The notes under the pieces: generated by a model
Told to the model about the DNA's origin: nothing
What the model saw: the letters and a program-made list of their open reading frames with translations, nothing else
The model's database searches: none
Shown here: positions 44,690 to 52,565 of the stretch, piece by piece
Layout: each line of letters begins with the position of its first letter
How positions within the stretch are numbered: position 1 is the stretch's first letter
Assembly: GCA_937775265.1 (NCBI GenBank)
Contig: CALKBV010000006.1
Span: 310,001 to 374,000 of the forward strand
Direction of reading: 5' to 3'
Length of the DNA stretch: 64,000 nt
From: an uncultured Pseudomonadales bacterium
GTDB lineage: Bacteria; Pseudomonadota; Gammaproteobacteria; Pseudomonadales; Azotimanducaceae
Made by a program: the position numbers and the translations under genes

Positions 44690-46492
44690 ATGAGCGCCAA
44701 TAAAGAAAGCTTAAACTTTGATGCCAAACAACTGCGAGACAAGTATCGATTAGAAAGAGACAAGCGCCTCAGAGTCGACGGCAACGAGCAGTATCAAGAG
44801 GTGACAGGGAGGTTTTCGCACTTCGTCACTGACCCCTACGTTGCCGGGGAATCGAGAGCACCGATATCTGACTTTGTTGAAATCGCCATCATTGGCGGCG
44901 GTTTTGGGGGGCTTTTAGCCGGGGCCAGGCTACAGGAGGCAGGGCTGACCGATGTAAGGATCATCGAGAAAGGCGGTGATTTTGGTGGCACCTGGTACTG
45001 GAACCGGTACCCCGGAGCCCAGTGTGACATTGAGTCCTACATCTACCTGCCACTGCTCGAGGAACTGAACTATGTTCCCAAGGAAAAGTACACCCACGCC
45101 CCAGAAATGCTGGCGCACAGCCGAGCAATCGCAGCGCAATACAACCTTTACGAGAATGCGCTGTTTCAAACAGAAGTGACCGGAATGTCCTGGAACGACC
45201 ACGATAAAGAATGGAACCTTACCACTAACAAGGGTGACTCACTGCGGGCTCGGTATGTCTGCATGTCAAACGGACCACTAAACAGGCCAAAACTTCCTGC
45301 TATCAAAGGGATAGAAGATTTTGAGGGCCATACTTTCCACACCAGCCGCTGGGACTATGAATACACGGGCGGCGATACCGAGGGCGGGCTAACTCGCCTC
45401 AAAGACAAGAAGATCGGAATTATCGGGACGGGAGCCACAGCGGTTCAATGCATTCCTCATCTCGCGGAGGCCTCTAAATCTCTAACCGTTTTTCAACGCA
45501 CGCCCAGCTCAATCGACGTTAGAGGCAACCGACCAACCGATCCGGAATGGGCAAACTCCCTCAATAAAGGTTGGCAAAAAAACAGAATGACCAATTTCAA
45601 TATTCTGGTGACCGGAGGACAGCAAGAGGAAGACCTGGTCAACGACGGGTGGACCGACATCATTCGCAATTTGAGTATGTTCAACGCGAGCCGAGCAAGC
45701 GAGACGACTCTAACGCCAGAAGAGATGATGGCTCGCGTAGAGCTTGCGGATTTCGAGAAGATGGAGCAGATTCGCGCGCGCGTCGATAGCGTAGTCGAGG
45801 ACCCAAAAACGGCCGAAGCACTGAAGCCCTGGTATCGCCAGTTTTGTAAACGCCCCTGTTTCCACGACGATTACTTGAAGGCATTTAATCAGGATAACGT
45901 GACGCTGGTAGACACAGACGGTAAAGGCGTACAAGAGATTACCGCTAAAGGTGTCATGGTCGAGGGCATTGAGTACGAGCTCGACTGCCTCATTTTCGCC
46001 ACAGGATTTGAAGTGGGCACGGACTACACACAAAGGGCAGGCTACGACATCACAGGAAGAGGCGGGGTATCGCTATCGGACAAGTGGTCAGACGGCATGA
46101 GAACCTTGCACGGCTTCCAGACCAACGGCTTCCCTAACTGCTTCTTCATGGGCGTCGTCCAGGGCGGCTTCACGGCGAACTTCCCGCATATGCTGGACGA
46201 ACAGAGCACCCACATCGCGCATATGGTTGCTCATGCCGACAACAACAATTACCACAGTCTTGAGGCGTCTGAAGAGGCGGAAAATGACTGGGTCGCAACC
46301 ATGGAATCGATGGCGGTGATCAATCAACAGTTCCTAGAGGACTGCACTCCCGGCTACTACAACAACGAGGGCAAGCCCGGCAACAAGAGCTCGTTGGGAG
46401 CGAGTCAGTACGGGGCCGGCCCGGAAGCCTTTTTTCAATTGATTCGAGAATGGCGAGAAGAGGGAAGCCTAAATGGCCTCAACTTTTCTTAG
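44690..46492 (+). CDS. Baeyer-Villiger / flavin-containing monooxygenase
   Basis: A 600-residue FAD/NADPH monooxygenase. First Rossmann motif IIGGGFGGLLAGARL, then GGTWYWNRYPGAQCDIESY, the BVMO fingerprint FxGxxxHxxxW in FEGHTFHTSRWDYE, and second Rossmann IGIIGTGATAVQCI. Type I Baeyer-Villiger enzymes turn ketones into esters or lactones. A good Shine-Dalgarno (AAAGGGGAAAC) precedes the ATG. Positioned with the SDR and PQQ enzyme, it suggests an alcohol-ketone-ester route. Confidence 0.88.
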   Translation: MSANKESLNFDAKQLRDKYRLERDKRLRVDGNEQYQEVTGRFSHFVTDPYVAGESRAPISDFVEIAIIGGGFGGLLAGARLQEAGLTDVRIIEKGGDFGGTWYWNRYPGAQCDIESYIYLPLLEELNYVPKEKYTHAPEMLAHSRAIAAQYNLYENALFQTEVTGMSWNDHDKEWNLTTNKGDSLRARYVCMSNGPLNRPKLPAIKGIEDFEGHTFHTSRWDYEYTGGDTEGGLTRLKDKKIGIIGTGATAVQCIPHLAEASKSLTVFQRTPSSIDVRGNRPTDPEWANSLNKGWQKNRMTNFNILVTGGQQEEDLVNDGWTDIIRNLSMFNASRASETTLTPEEMMARVELADFEKMEQIRARVDSVVEDPKTAEALKPWYRQFCKRPCFHDDYLKAFNQDNVTLVDTDGKGVQEITAKGVMVEGIEYELDCLIFATGFEVGTDYTQRAGYDITGRGGVSLSDKWSDGMRTLHGFQTNGFPNCFFMGVVQGGFTANFPHMLDEQSTHIAHMVAHADNNNYHSLEASEEAENDWVATMESMAVINQQFLEDCTPGYYNNEGKPGNKSSLGASQYGAGPEAFFQLIREWREEGSLNGLNFS

Positions 46493-46585
46493 GGGCGGCT
46501 CTTGAGTCGACTTGAAACGCCGAGCGACCTGTCGAGGCAACCCATCCTTACGATACCCCGAACCGCGACAGATGACACAGCTTTG

Positions 46586-46612
46586 CCATCCTGATACTTT
46601 CGGTCAGGATGG
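46586..46612 (+). repeat. stem-loop upstream of the SDR gene
   Basis: CCATCCTGA and TCAGGATGG form a perfect nine-base stem with a nine-base loop, 34 bases before the SDR start. There is no T-run. It could be an operator or part of the leader RNA. Confidence 0.35.
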
Positions 46613-46646
46613 TGAGAGAGTCGATGAGCGGTAACAGGAGATATAC

Positions 46647-47516
46647 ATGAAATCATTCGAAGGTAAGACTGCCGTTATCACGGGCGGCGCAAGCGGCATT
46701 GGTTTGGCACTTGCCAACGCCGCCGCCGACAGACAAATGAATGTTGTTCTCGCTGACATTGAAGCATCAGCGCTCGAGGTGGCAGTACAACATTTCGAGG
46801 AAAGACAGTGCCAGGTCCTTGGCGTGATGACAGACACTCGACAAAAAACCGCCATTGAAAAGTTACTGGCCGACGCAACAGAAGAGTTCGGTAACATCCA
46901 CCTTCTATTCAACAACGCCGGTGTCGTTAACTTCGGCGGAGCAACGCCTATATGGGATTTGCCTGATGCAGACTGGTCCTGGGTCATGGGGGTTAACTTT
47001 TACGGGGTTTTAAACGGTGTTCAAACTTTCCTGCCGCACATGATAGCCCATGGTGAAGAAGGCCATGTCGTCAACACCGCCTCGATAGCAGCGTTTCTAC
47101 CCGGCGGTGGGCCCTACGGCGTAAGCAAATACGGCGTCGTCACCCTGAGTGAGGCACTGGCACAGGATCTCCAAACCGCCGGGAGCAACATTGGGGCTTC
47201 AGTGCTTTGCCCGGGCTGGGTCAACACGAAAATCGGTGATGCCGAAAGAAACAGACCGGGAGATCTGACGAGCGAGGTCAATCCATCAGGCCAGGGTCTT
47301 GGTATTGGAGACTTGCTCGCGCAAAGCAAATCTCCCAATGAATTGGCTGCACAGGTATTTGACGCGATTGAAAACAACCGGTTTTATATCTTCCCCCACA
47401 CTGGCTGGGACTACATGCTGCGTGAACACACCGAGGCGATGCTCGCAAGGGAAGGCGTCTACGAGTTCGACCTGCAGGGTCATGTCGCTACTCGGTTTGA
47501 GGGCAAGGAAATCTGA
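46647..47516 (+). CDS. short-chain dehydrogenase/reductase
   Basis: A 289-residue NAD(P)-dependent SDR. The cofactor loop is ITGGASGIGLA, NNAG is in LLFNNAGVVNFGG, and the active-site Tyr-x3-Lys is in GGPYGVSKYGVVTLSE with Ser in NTASIAAFL. AGGAGATATAC precedes the ATG. It probably oxidises an alcohol to the ketone used by the adjacent Baeyer-Villiger monooxygenase, but this order is inference. Confidence 0.9.
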   Translation: MKSFEGKTAVITGGASGIGLALANAAADRQMNVVLADIEASALEVAVQHFEERQCQVLGVMTDTRQKTAIEKLLADATEEFGNIHLLFNNAGVVNFGGATPIWDLPDADWSWVMGVNFYGVLNGVQTFLPHMIAHGEEGHVVNTASIAAFLPGGGPYGVSKYGVVTLSEALAQDLQTAGSNIGASVLCPGWVNTKIGDAERNRPGDLTSEVNPSGQGLGIGDLLAQSKSPNELAAQVFDAIENNRFYIFPHTGWDYMLREHTEAMLAREGVYEFDLQGHVATRFEGKEI

Positions 47517-47597
47517 CCCTCAACCTGAGTCGCGACCACTTATGTGTCAACGATGGGTGAAATCCTAGAGCCGCCGGTCAAATAGAAAACTCATGAC

Positions 47598-47789
47598 CTA
47601 GTTTCTCGCTGCCTGAATATTAACGGCCTTGATTCGATCAATATCACCGACTTCCTCTGGCACATAGAAATGTATCTGGTCACTGTTTTCGTCGGCCGCC
47701 CAAACCGCTTCGGCGAGAGCACTTTCTGGCATTAGTCGGTAGGGTCCTTCTTTTAGCAAGCTATCCAGCATGGACTCTTCAAAGAGCAT
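47598..47789 (-). pseudogene. 3' fragment of an SDR-like gene
   Basis: The 63-residue frame LLKEGPYRLMPESALAEAVW with DQIHFYVPEEVGDIDRIKAV resembles the C-terminal segment of SDRs. It has no ribosome-binding site, and begins at the junction with a REP-like repeat (47788), so an SDR gene may have been truncated by the element or by a deletion. The region beyond the repeat (47835-47949) shows no continuation that I recognise. Confidence 0.4.
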
Positions 47790-47835
47790 AGGATGGATTA
47801 ACGCCCTTTTTCAGAGAAATCATCAAGTAAGGTTT
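47788..47835 (+). repeat. second copy of the REP-like block
   Basis: ATAGGATGGATTAACGCCC plus TTCAGAGAAATCATCAAG repeats the block at about 40078, in the same orientation. The downstream inverted-repeat half of the 40 kb copy is missing here, so this is a partial or decayed element. Confidence 0.55.
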
Positions 47836-47949
47836 GATCGCTTAGGCTACGGCCCGGTAATTGGTATCTTCTTGATGTCTTTCTCCAGGGATAAATAACC
47901 ATCGCTACTGGCAGGCAGTGAACCTTGGATAATTTTAAGTCATGAACAT

Positions 47950-48429
47950 CTATTTGGGGTACCAGTAACTCAGGTATTCAGCATAGAGCGCATAATCAGG
48001 CTTGCCTTCAACCTCGACCTGGTGAGTGGTCGTCACGAGTCTTTCTCCATTCCCCTTGTCCACTGCGTTCAGCAGGGACACATGGGATCGAAGTCGAACG
48101 CCGTCCCCAATCACCACAGGATTGAGAACCCGTACTTTATCAAGGCCATAGTTCAGGGAATAAGCGCCGTCGATGGGGCGCAGACCCGCACTCTCAAAAA
48201 AATACGAACATAACGCAATCATGTGGAAGCCATGAATCAGCGTTCCACCATAGGGCGTGGTCTTTCCATACTCAGGATCGCAGTGTCCAGGCTTAGCCCA
48301 TCGAGTCACTTCGCCAAAGACATTCACCTGGATCTGGTCGATGTCGACCCAATCACTGACACCCAGCAATTGACCAATAGAATCTTGGATGTTGCTCAAA
48401 CGGAACGGCTTACTGTTTGTCTCACTCAA
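47950..48429 (-). CDS. MaoC-like hotdog dehydratase
   Basis: A 159-residue hotdog-fold protein of the MaoC / (R)-specific enoyl-CoA hydratase type. Conserved parts: FGEVTRWAKPGHCDPEYG and YGGTLIHGFHMIALCSYFF. The hydratase motif of the family is D-x4-H with Ser-Phe-Gly; here the first His and acid positions vary, so catalysis is uncertain. I place the start at TTG 48429, preceded by CAGGAG, where TTGAGTGA overlaps the stop of the upstream selenoprotein gene; an ATG at 48450 has no such signal. Confidence 0.8.
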   Translation of the reverse strand: MSETNSKPFRLSNIQDSIGQLLGVSDWVDIDQIQVNVFGEVTRWAKPGHCDPEYGKTTPYGGTLIHGFHMIALCSYFFESAGLRPIDGAYSLNYGLDKVRVLNPVVIGDGVRLRSHVSLLNAVDKGNGERLVTTTHQVEVEGKPDYALYAEYLSYWYPK

Positions 48430-49378
48430 GGCTGGTCTCCTGATGTCCAACTATCTCGGTTTCGTAGCCTGCCTTGGTCCAGGCCTCAATACCGCCTTCC
48501 ATGGGGTAAACTCTGGAAATTCCGAGCCGCTTTAACTTGAGCGCCACACGGGCGCTCGAGGCTTCGTTAGGTCAGCTGCAGTAAAGGACAATGTCGCTGT
48601 CCTTGGGGATACTCCCATTATGTCGATCAATTGACTCCATCGGCACACGCAGCGCACCAGGCAACAGATGTGGATACGCATCAAAATCATAGTCATGTCG
48701 AAGATCCAGGATGTGGAAATCATCCCCCTCATCGAGGCGCTGTTGAACGTCTTCAGGTGTTAACCTTCTCATTCGCAGCGAACGTAAAAATCGCTGCTGC
48801 GTAACAATCTTGTAGACAAAATACGCGGCGATAATTCCCGCAAAAAACAGACCTGCAATCAGACCGGCCTCCGCAGCCTTTTGGGCCATCAGTTCAAGCT
48901 CAGAATGAAAATAGAACCCGACCAGCGCAATAGATGCGACCCACGCCAAGGTACCAATTAGATCAAGAATAAAAAAGACAACGATACTCATTCCCGTAAG
49001 ACCCGACATTGGCGGCGCGAGGGTCTGCAGACCAGGAACAAATTTTGCCAGGACCACTGACAGAGGCCCCAGCTTTTTGAACAGCGCTTCTGTATCTCGG
49101 ACGCAATAATCTGGTTCAAGCGACAGAATGCAAAGAAGATGCAGTACCCGAACGCCACGCAGTCGCCCAAGCCAGAACCAAAACAGATCAATAGGCACTG
49201 TTGCTAGTGTGCAGACAACGAAGATTCCCAAAAGACTGAGTTCTCCCGTACCGGCGAGTGCCCCGGCGGCCAGCAGCAAAGGTAACGTGGGTAAAGGTAA
49301 TCCCGCCTGATCAAGCGCGATCCAGGCAAACAGCACCAAGTAGCCATGTTCAATCAGGAACTGCAAACCTTCTGTCAT
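48422..49378 (-). CDS. DedA-like membrane protein fused to a rhodanese domain, probable selenoprotein
   Basis: A 318-residue protein if the in-frame TGA at 48574-48572 is read as selenocysteine (residue 269). The N-terminal part is a DedA/SNARE-associated type membrane domain (LSLLGIFVVCTLATVPIDLFWFWLGR, six or so helices). The C-terminal rhodanese domain (from VQQRLDEGDDFHILDLRHDY) has its active loop as VLYCS-Sec-PNEASSA, and continues in the same frame as VALKLKRLGI...YPMEGGIEAW to a TGA at 48424-48422. Without readthrough, the rhodanese domain would end at its active site. The 3' end overlaps the MaoC gene. Confidence 0.8.
48539..48574 (-). promoter_or_regulatory. putative SECIS element (rhodanese)
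   Basis: From the TGA codon (48574-48572), 14 bases lead to a perfect seven-base stem GAGCGCC / GGCGCTC (48557-48551 with 48545-48539) enclosing the loop CGTGT. The loop starts 22 bases after the TGA and has G as its second base, as in the bacterial SECIS consensus of a short apical loop with G in the first two positions. Confidence 0.65.
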
Positions 49379-49559
49379 TTGAATAAACCTTCCATCCCGA
49401 CCAATGCTACCCTGACTGGGGGCGCAATCAAGTCATCCATGGCCAGACTTGCTCGTGATGATAAAGATGACAGTTTTAATGATAATAGTGACTCTATCGG
49501 CAAACCGTGTTTATCTTTGCCGGTGTCCATATCCTCGCCCCTAAGTTGGAACCCTTTCA

Positions 49560-50774
49560 TTGTTTGAACCACAATCTGAAGCCTTCGCGCTTAACCCGTA
49601 CAAGTTCTACGCAGACCTTCGTCAGCTGGATGAACCCTATTTTTATGAAGGCGCACAGGCCTATTTGTTATCGCGTTATGTTGACGTGGAGGGCGCCGCT
49701 CGAAACCCGACCCTGGTCAGGTCGCTTGACGCATTTATGGACCCGAACTATGTGAAAGCACAACAGCGAGCAAGAGGTTGGCACGACATGCCCAACCATG
49801 AGCGGTTTGTACAATTCAGCCTGCTGGAACGCGATGGCGCCACACATTTTCGCCTTCGAGTCATCGTCCTTCGCGCGTTATCGCGGCGTTTCATAGAACA
49901 ACAGCGCGGGATGATCGAAACTTACGTAGACCGTTTACTCGATCAATTGCTGCAACAAAAAGAGTTTGATTTTGTTGCAGACCTCGCCTCGCATGTGCCT
50001 GGTCACATCATCGGTCACTTGCTTGGCGTTCCCGATAAAGACTGCCCACAGTTAAGAATATGGTCAGAAAATATCGTGCAATTTTTTGATGTTGGGCGCA
50101 CACAGGCACACAAAATACTCGCAGAAAATGCCACTACTGAGTTCTACTTCTATTTGTCTGACCTCATTACAGAACGAAGGAAGAAACCTCAAGAGGACCT
50201 AATTAGCTCACTCGTCGCGGCTCAGGATGCTGGTGAAATGAGCGAGTCAGAACTCATCTCAACCTGCATGCTCATTCTCGCCGCGGGTCACGGATCGACA
50301 ATTGACGTTCTCGGAAGCGGCATGCACACACTGGTGTCTTATCCCGAACAAATGCGCCTGCTGCGCCAGGAACCAGGACACATCCAGATGGCGGTGCAGG
50401 AAATGTTCCGTTTTGAGTCACCCCTGCCTTTCTTCCATCGCTACGCCAGCGAAGCACTTGTCTTAAATGGGCAGCACTATCCCAAGGGCACAAAATTCGG
50501 TTTGTTGTATGGCTCAGCGAACAGGGACCCGAATCAGTTCCCCGATGCTGATACGTTTGATATCACCCGCAACCCGAACCGCCATGTCGCATTCGGCCGG
50601 GGAGCTCATCTTTGCCTGGGCAACCATCTGTCACGGCTTGATATGGAAGTGATATTTCTGAGCATCCTGAGAAGAACCAGACATATCGAGCTCTCAGATC
50701 CCGAACCCGCCTATAAAAAGAGTCTGTCTGCGCGCGGCCCGGAATCATTGCGCGTGACGTTAACACCGAAGTAG
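49560..50774 (+). CDS. cytochrome P450 with atypical I-helix
   Basis: A 404-residue bacterial P450. The haem loop is FGRGAHLCLG, with proximal Cys; EMFRFESP holds ExxR. The I-helix reads ILAAGHGSTIDVLG, where the normal acidic residue of AG-x-(D/E)-T is Gly, which could disturb proton delivery. Start is TTG at 49560. It differs from the two CYP153-like enzymes and is nearer CYP107/CYP105-type soluble P450s. Neighbours are selenoprotein genes and a VOC protein. No redox partner. Confidence 0.88.
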   Translation: MFEPQSEAFALNPYKFYADLRQLDEPYFYEGAQAYLLSRYVDVEGAARNPTLVRSLDAFMDPNYVKAQQRARGWHDMPNHERFVQFSLLERDGATHFRLRVIVLRALSRRFIEQQRGMIETYVDRLLDQLLQQKEFDFVADLASHVPGHIIGHLLGVPDKDCPQLRIWSENIVQFFDVGRTQAHKILAENATTEFYFYLSDLITERRKKPQEDLISSLVAAQDAGEMSESELISTCMLILAAGHGSTIDVLGSGMHTLVSYPEQMRLLRQEPGHIQMAVQEMFRFESPLPFFHRYASEALVLNGQHYPKGTKFGLLYGSANRDPNQFPDADTFDITRNPNRHVAFGRGAHLCLGNHLSRLDMEVIFLSILRRTRHIELSDPEPAYKKSLSARGPESLRVTLTPK

Positions 50775-50842
50775 GTATTTTTGACGTCGACTACATTTTT
50801 TGAAACACTCAAGGTTCGAGTTTTCAGCCACAGGTAAAGCAC

Positions 50843-51394
50843 ATGCTATATCCGATCTTTCAGCACGCCTATTTTGTAAACGATGTCGAAGAAGCCGCCC
50901 ACAAATGGAACCGCCTATACGGTGCAGGTCCGTTCGTCATAGTGCCGCATCACAAGACAGACAAGTTTCAGTTTCGTGATACGCCCCAAGAGGCCGATGT
51001 TTCTTATGGCTTCGGATATCTGGGCAGCAACCAGATTCAGTTTATTGCTCAGCACGATGAAACGCCGTCCATCTACAGGGATATGTATCAAAAAGGTGAA
51101 GAAGGGTTCCACCATGTTGGATGCATGGTTAATGACTTCGCCGCCGCCCGGCAGAGAATGCTGGACCTGGGGTTTGTGAACGCCTGTGAACTATGGGCCG
51201 ACAATGTTAACGCGGCCTATTTTGATACTCGTGAGGTGAATGGCGGGTTCACTGAGATTCACGGGGACCCGGTTCACATTCTGGCCTCATTCGCGACATG
51301 GAAGCGTGCCCACGATAACCTGAAACCCGACGACAGCCCGATTATGGATATGTCAGCACCTTTCCCGGAAGGTCGAGACCCAGACTATCTTTAG
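50843..51394 (+). CDS. VOC-family (glyoxalase/bleomycin-resistance fold) protein
   Basis: A 183-residue vicinal-oxygen-chelate protein with two beta-alpha-beta-beta-beta modules. Probable metal ligands are His in FQHAYFVNDVEEA, His-His in GFHHVGC, and Glu in GFTEIHGDP. The family includes glyoxalases, dioxygenases and isomerases that use divalent metal ions. The gene lies immediately downstream of the P450, suggesting action on its product. Confidence 0.8.
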   Translation: MLYPIFQHAYFVNDVEEAAHKWNRLYGAGPFVIVPHHKTDKFQFRDTPQEADVSYGFGYLGSNQIQFIAQHDETPSIYRDMYQKGEEGFHHVGCMVNDFAAARQRMLDLGFVNACELWADNVNAAYFDTREVNGGFTEIHGDPVHILASFATWKRAHDNLKPDDSPIMDMSAPFPEGRDPDYL

Positions 51395-51448
51395 AGAAGT
51401 AAATCTTTAAACAAAAGGTGAATTAGAAAACCTATATCGGGAATGTCG

Positions 51449-52549
51449 CTACGACATTCCCGGCATATCGACTGCCTTGTAATACTCTTTGTCGCCAAGG
51501 GACATGACCTTGCCCCAAAAAGCTTCGCCCGCGGCAATACCTGTGTCCATCTTTTCACTGGTCTGGCGAAAGATATTCCAGGAGTAAGGATGCAGGTCGC
51601 GGCATTCCGAAAACACCTCATTGGCTTCATCTTTACGCCCGTTTTGTAGCAAGTATTGGCCTAGCTGAAATTTGGTGTGCGCCATCGCCATATCGTCAGT
51701 CATGGTTTCGACATGATCTCTAGCCGCATCGGGCTCGAAGGCATAGGGGCTTCCCTTGCCGTTAATTGCCCAGTCCTTTACGGCGGCCGTATAAGTCGCC
51801 TTAGCCGCAGCGGCTCTTTCCATCGCCTCGGGCTTGAAACCCATGATTTCCATATCGAACTCACGGAGGATATCAATGGACCCACCGCTTTCCGTCGGGC
51901 GAACAATTTTCCCATCCTCATCGATCCAGACAGCCTGGGGAACGTTAACCATACTGTAGAGAGACGAGAGCTGGTGATTTTTATCAATCAAGGTAACGAA
52001 GGTCGGAGACGCTTCATCGACCCAGGGTTGCGCCGCTTCAATCTCTGCATCCATTGCAACCGAAACAATTATGAAATCCTGGTTTTTTACTTCTTCAAAC
52101 AGTGCCTGCCAACCTGACAGATCATGACGACATCCTCACCACGAGGCCCAGGTAATGAGCAACACCCGCTTGCGCCGAAAGTCGGTCAGCGAATGTAACT
52201 TGCCATTAAAATCCGGCAACGAAAAATCTGGCGCTTCCAAACTCAGCATCGCTTCATTTCGATCGTTAGCGGCTTCACCAAGTGACCAGACATCACCATC
52301 GTTACTGACTGCAGAAGGTTTGCCCATCAACTGCCAAACTTCAGACAGGTTAACCCTGCCATCAGCCATGAGCCCTTCTGACTTACTCGCCGGAACAGGC
52401 ACACAGACTTCATCCTTGCAAAAGCCCTCAGTCTTGAGCGCCCATCCGGTGGCAGTCGTCATCTCATCCTGGCTGACCCAGAGCGCAGAACCCGCGGCGC
52501 CCTGCAGCACTGTCACATTGTTTTCGTTAAGAATAGTAACCATCGTCAT
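51449..52549 (-). CDS. TlpA/redoxin-like thiol oxidoreductase, probable selenoprotein
   Basis: A 366-residue protein if the in-frame TGA at 52138-52136 is read as selenocysteine (residue ~138). An N-terminal region of unknown fold precedes a redoxin domain: APDFSLPDFNGKLHSLTDF, VLLITWASW-Sec-GC-RHDLSGWQALFEE, then VPQAVWIDEDGKIV. The Sec occupies the first active-site cysteine of the usual W-C-x(x)-C motif. A C-terminal TPR-like helical region follows. Splitting at the TGA leaves one half without its active site and the other without a start. It lies 17 bases after the RND pump gene on the same strand. Start is ATG 52549 after GAAGGAAAC. Confidence 0.82.
52106..52138 (-). promoter_or_regulatory. 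putative SECIS element (redoxin)
   Basis: After the TGA (52138-52136), 15 bases lead to the stem CTGTCA / TGGCAG (52120-52115 with 52111-52106) closed by the three-base loop GGT. All six positions pair, one as G-T. The loop begins 21 bases after the TGA and starts with G-G, as in the E. coli fdhF element (loop GGUC). Confidence 0.65.
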
Positions 52550-52565
52550 TGTTTCCTTCACCATT

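Noticed and set aside
48422..49378. DedA protein with a natural stop in the rhodanese domain
   Set aside because: The sequence after the TGA continues a complete rhodanese C-terminus in the same frame up to the overlap with the next gene.
51449..52564. Redoxin gene as a pseudogene or two genes
   Set aside because: The TGA is the only stop and frame is kept on both sides; the active-site position and the stem-loop fit selenocysteine better than decay.
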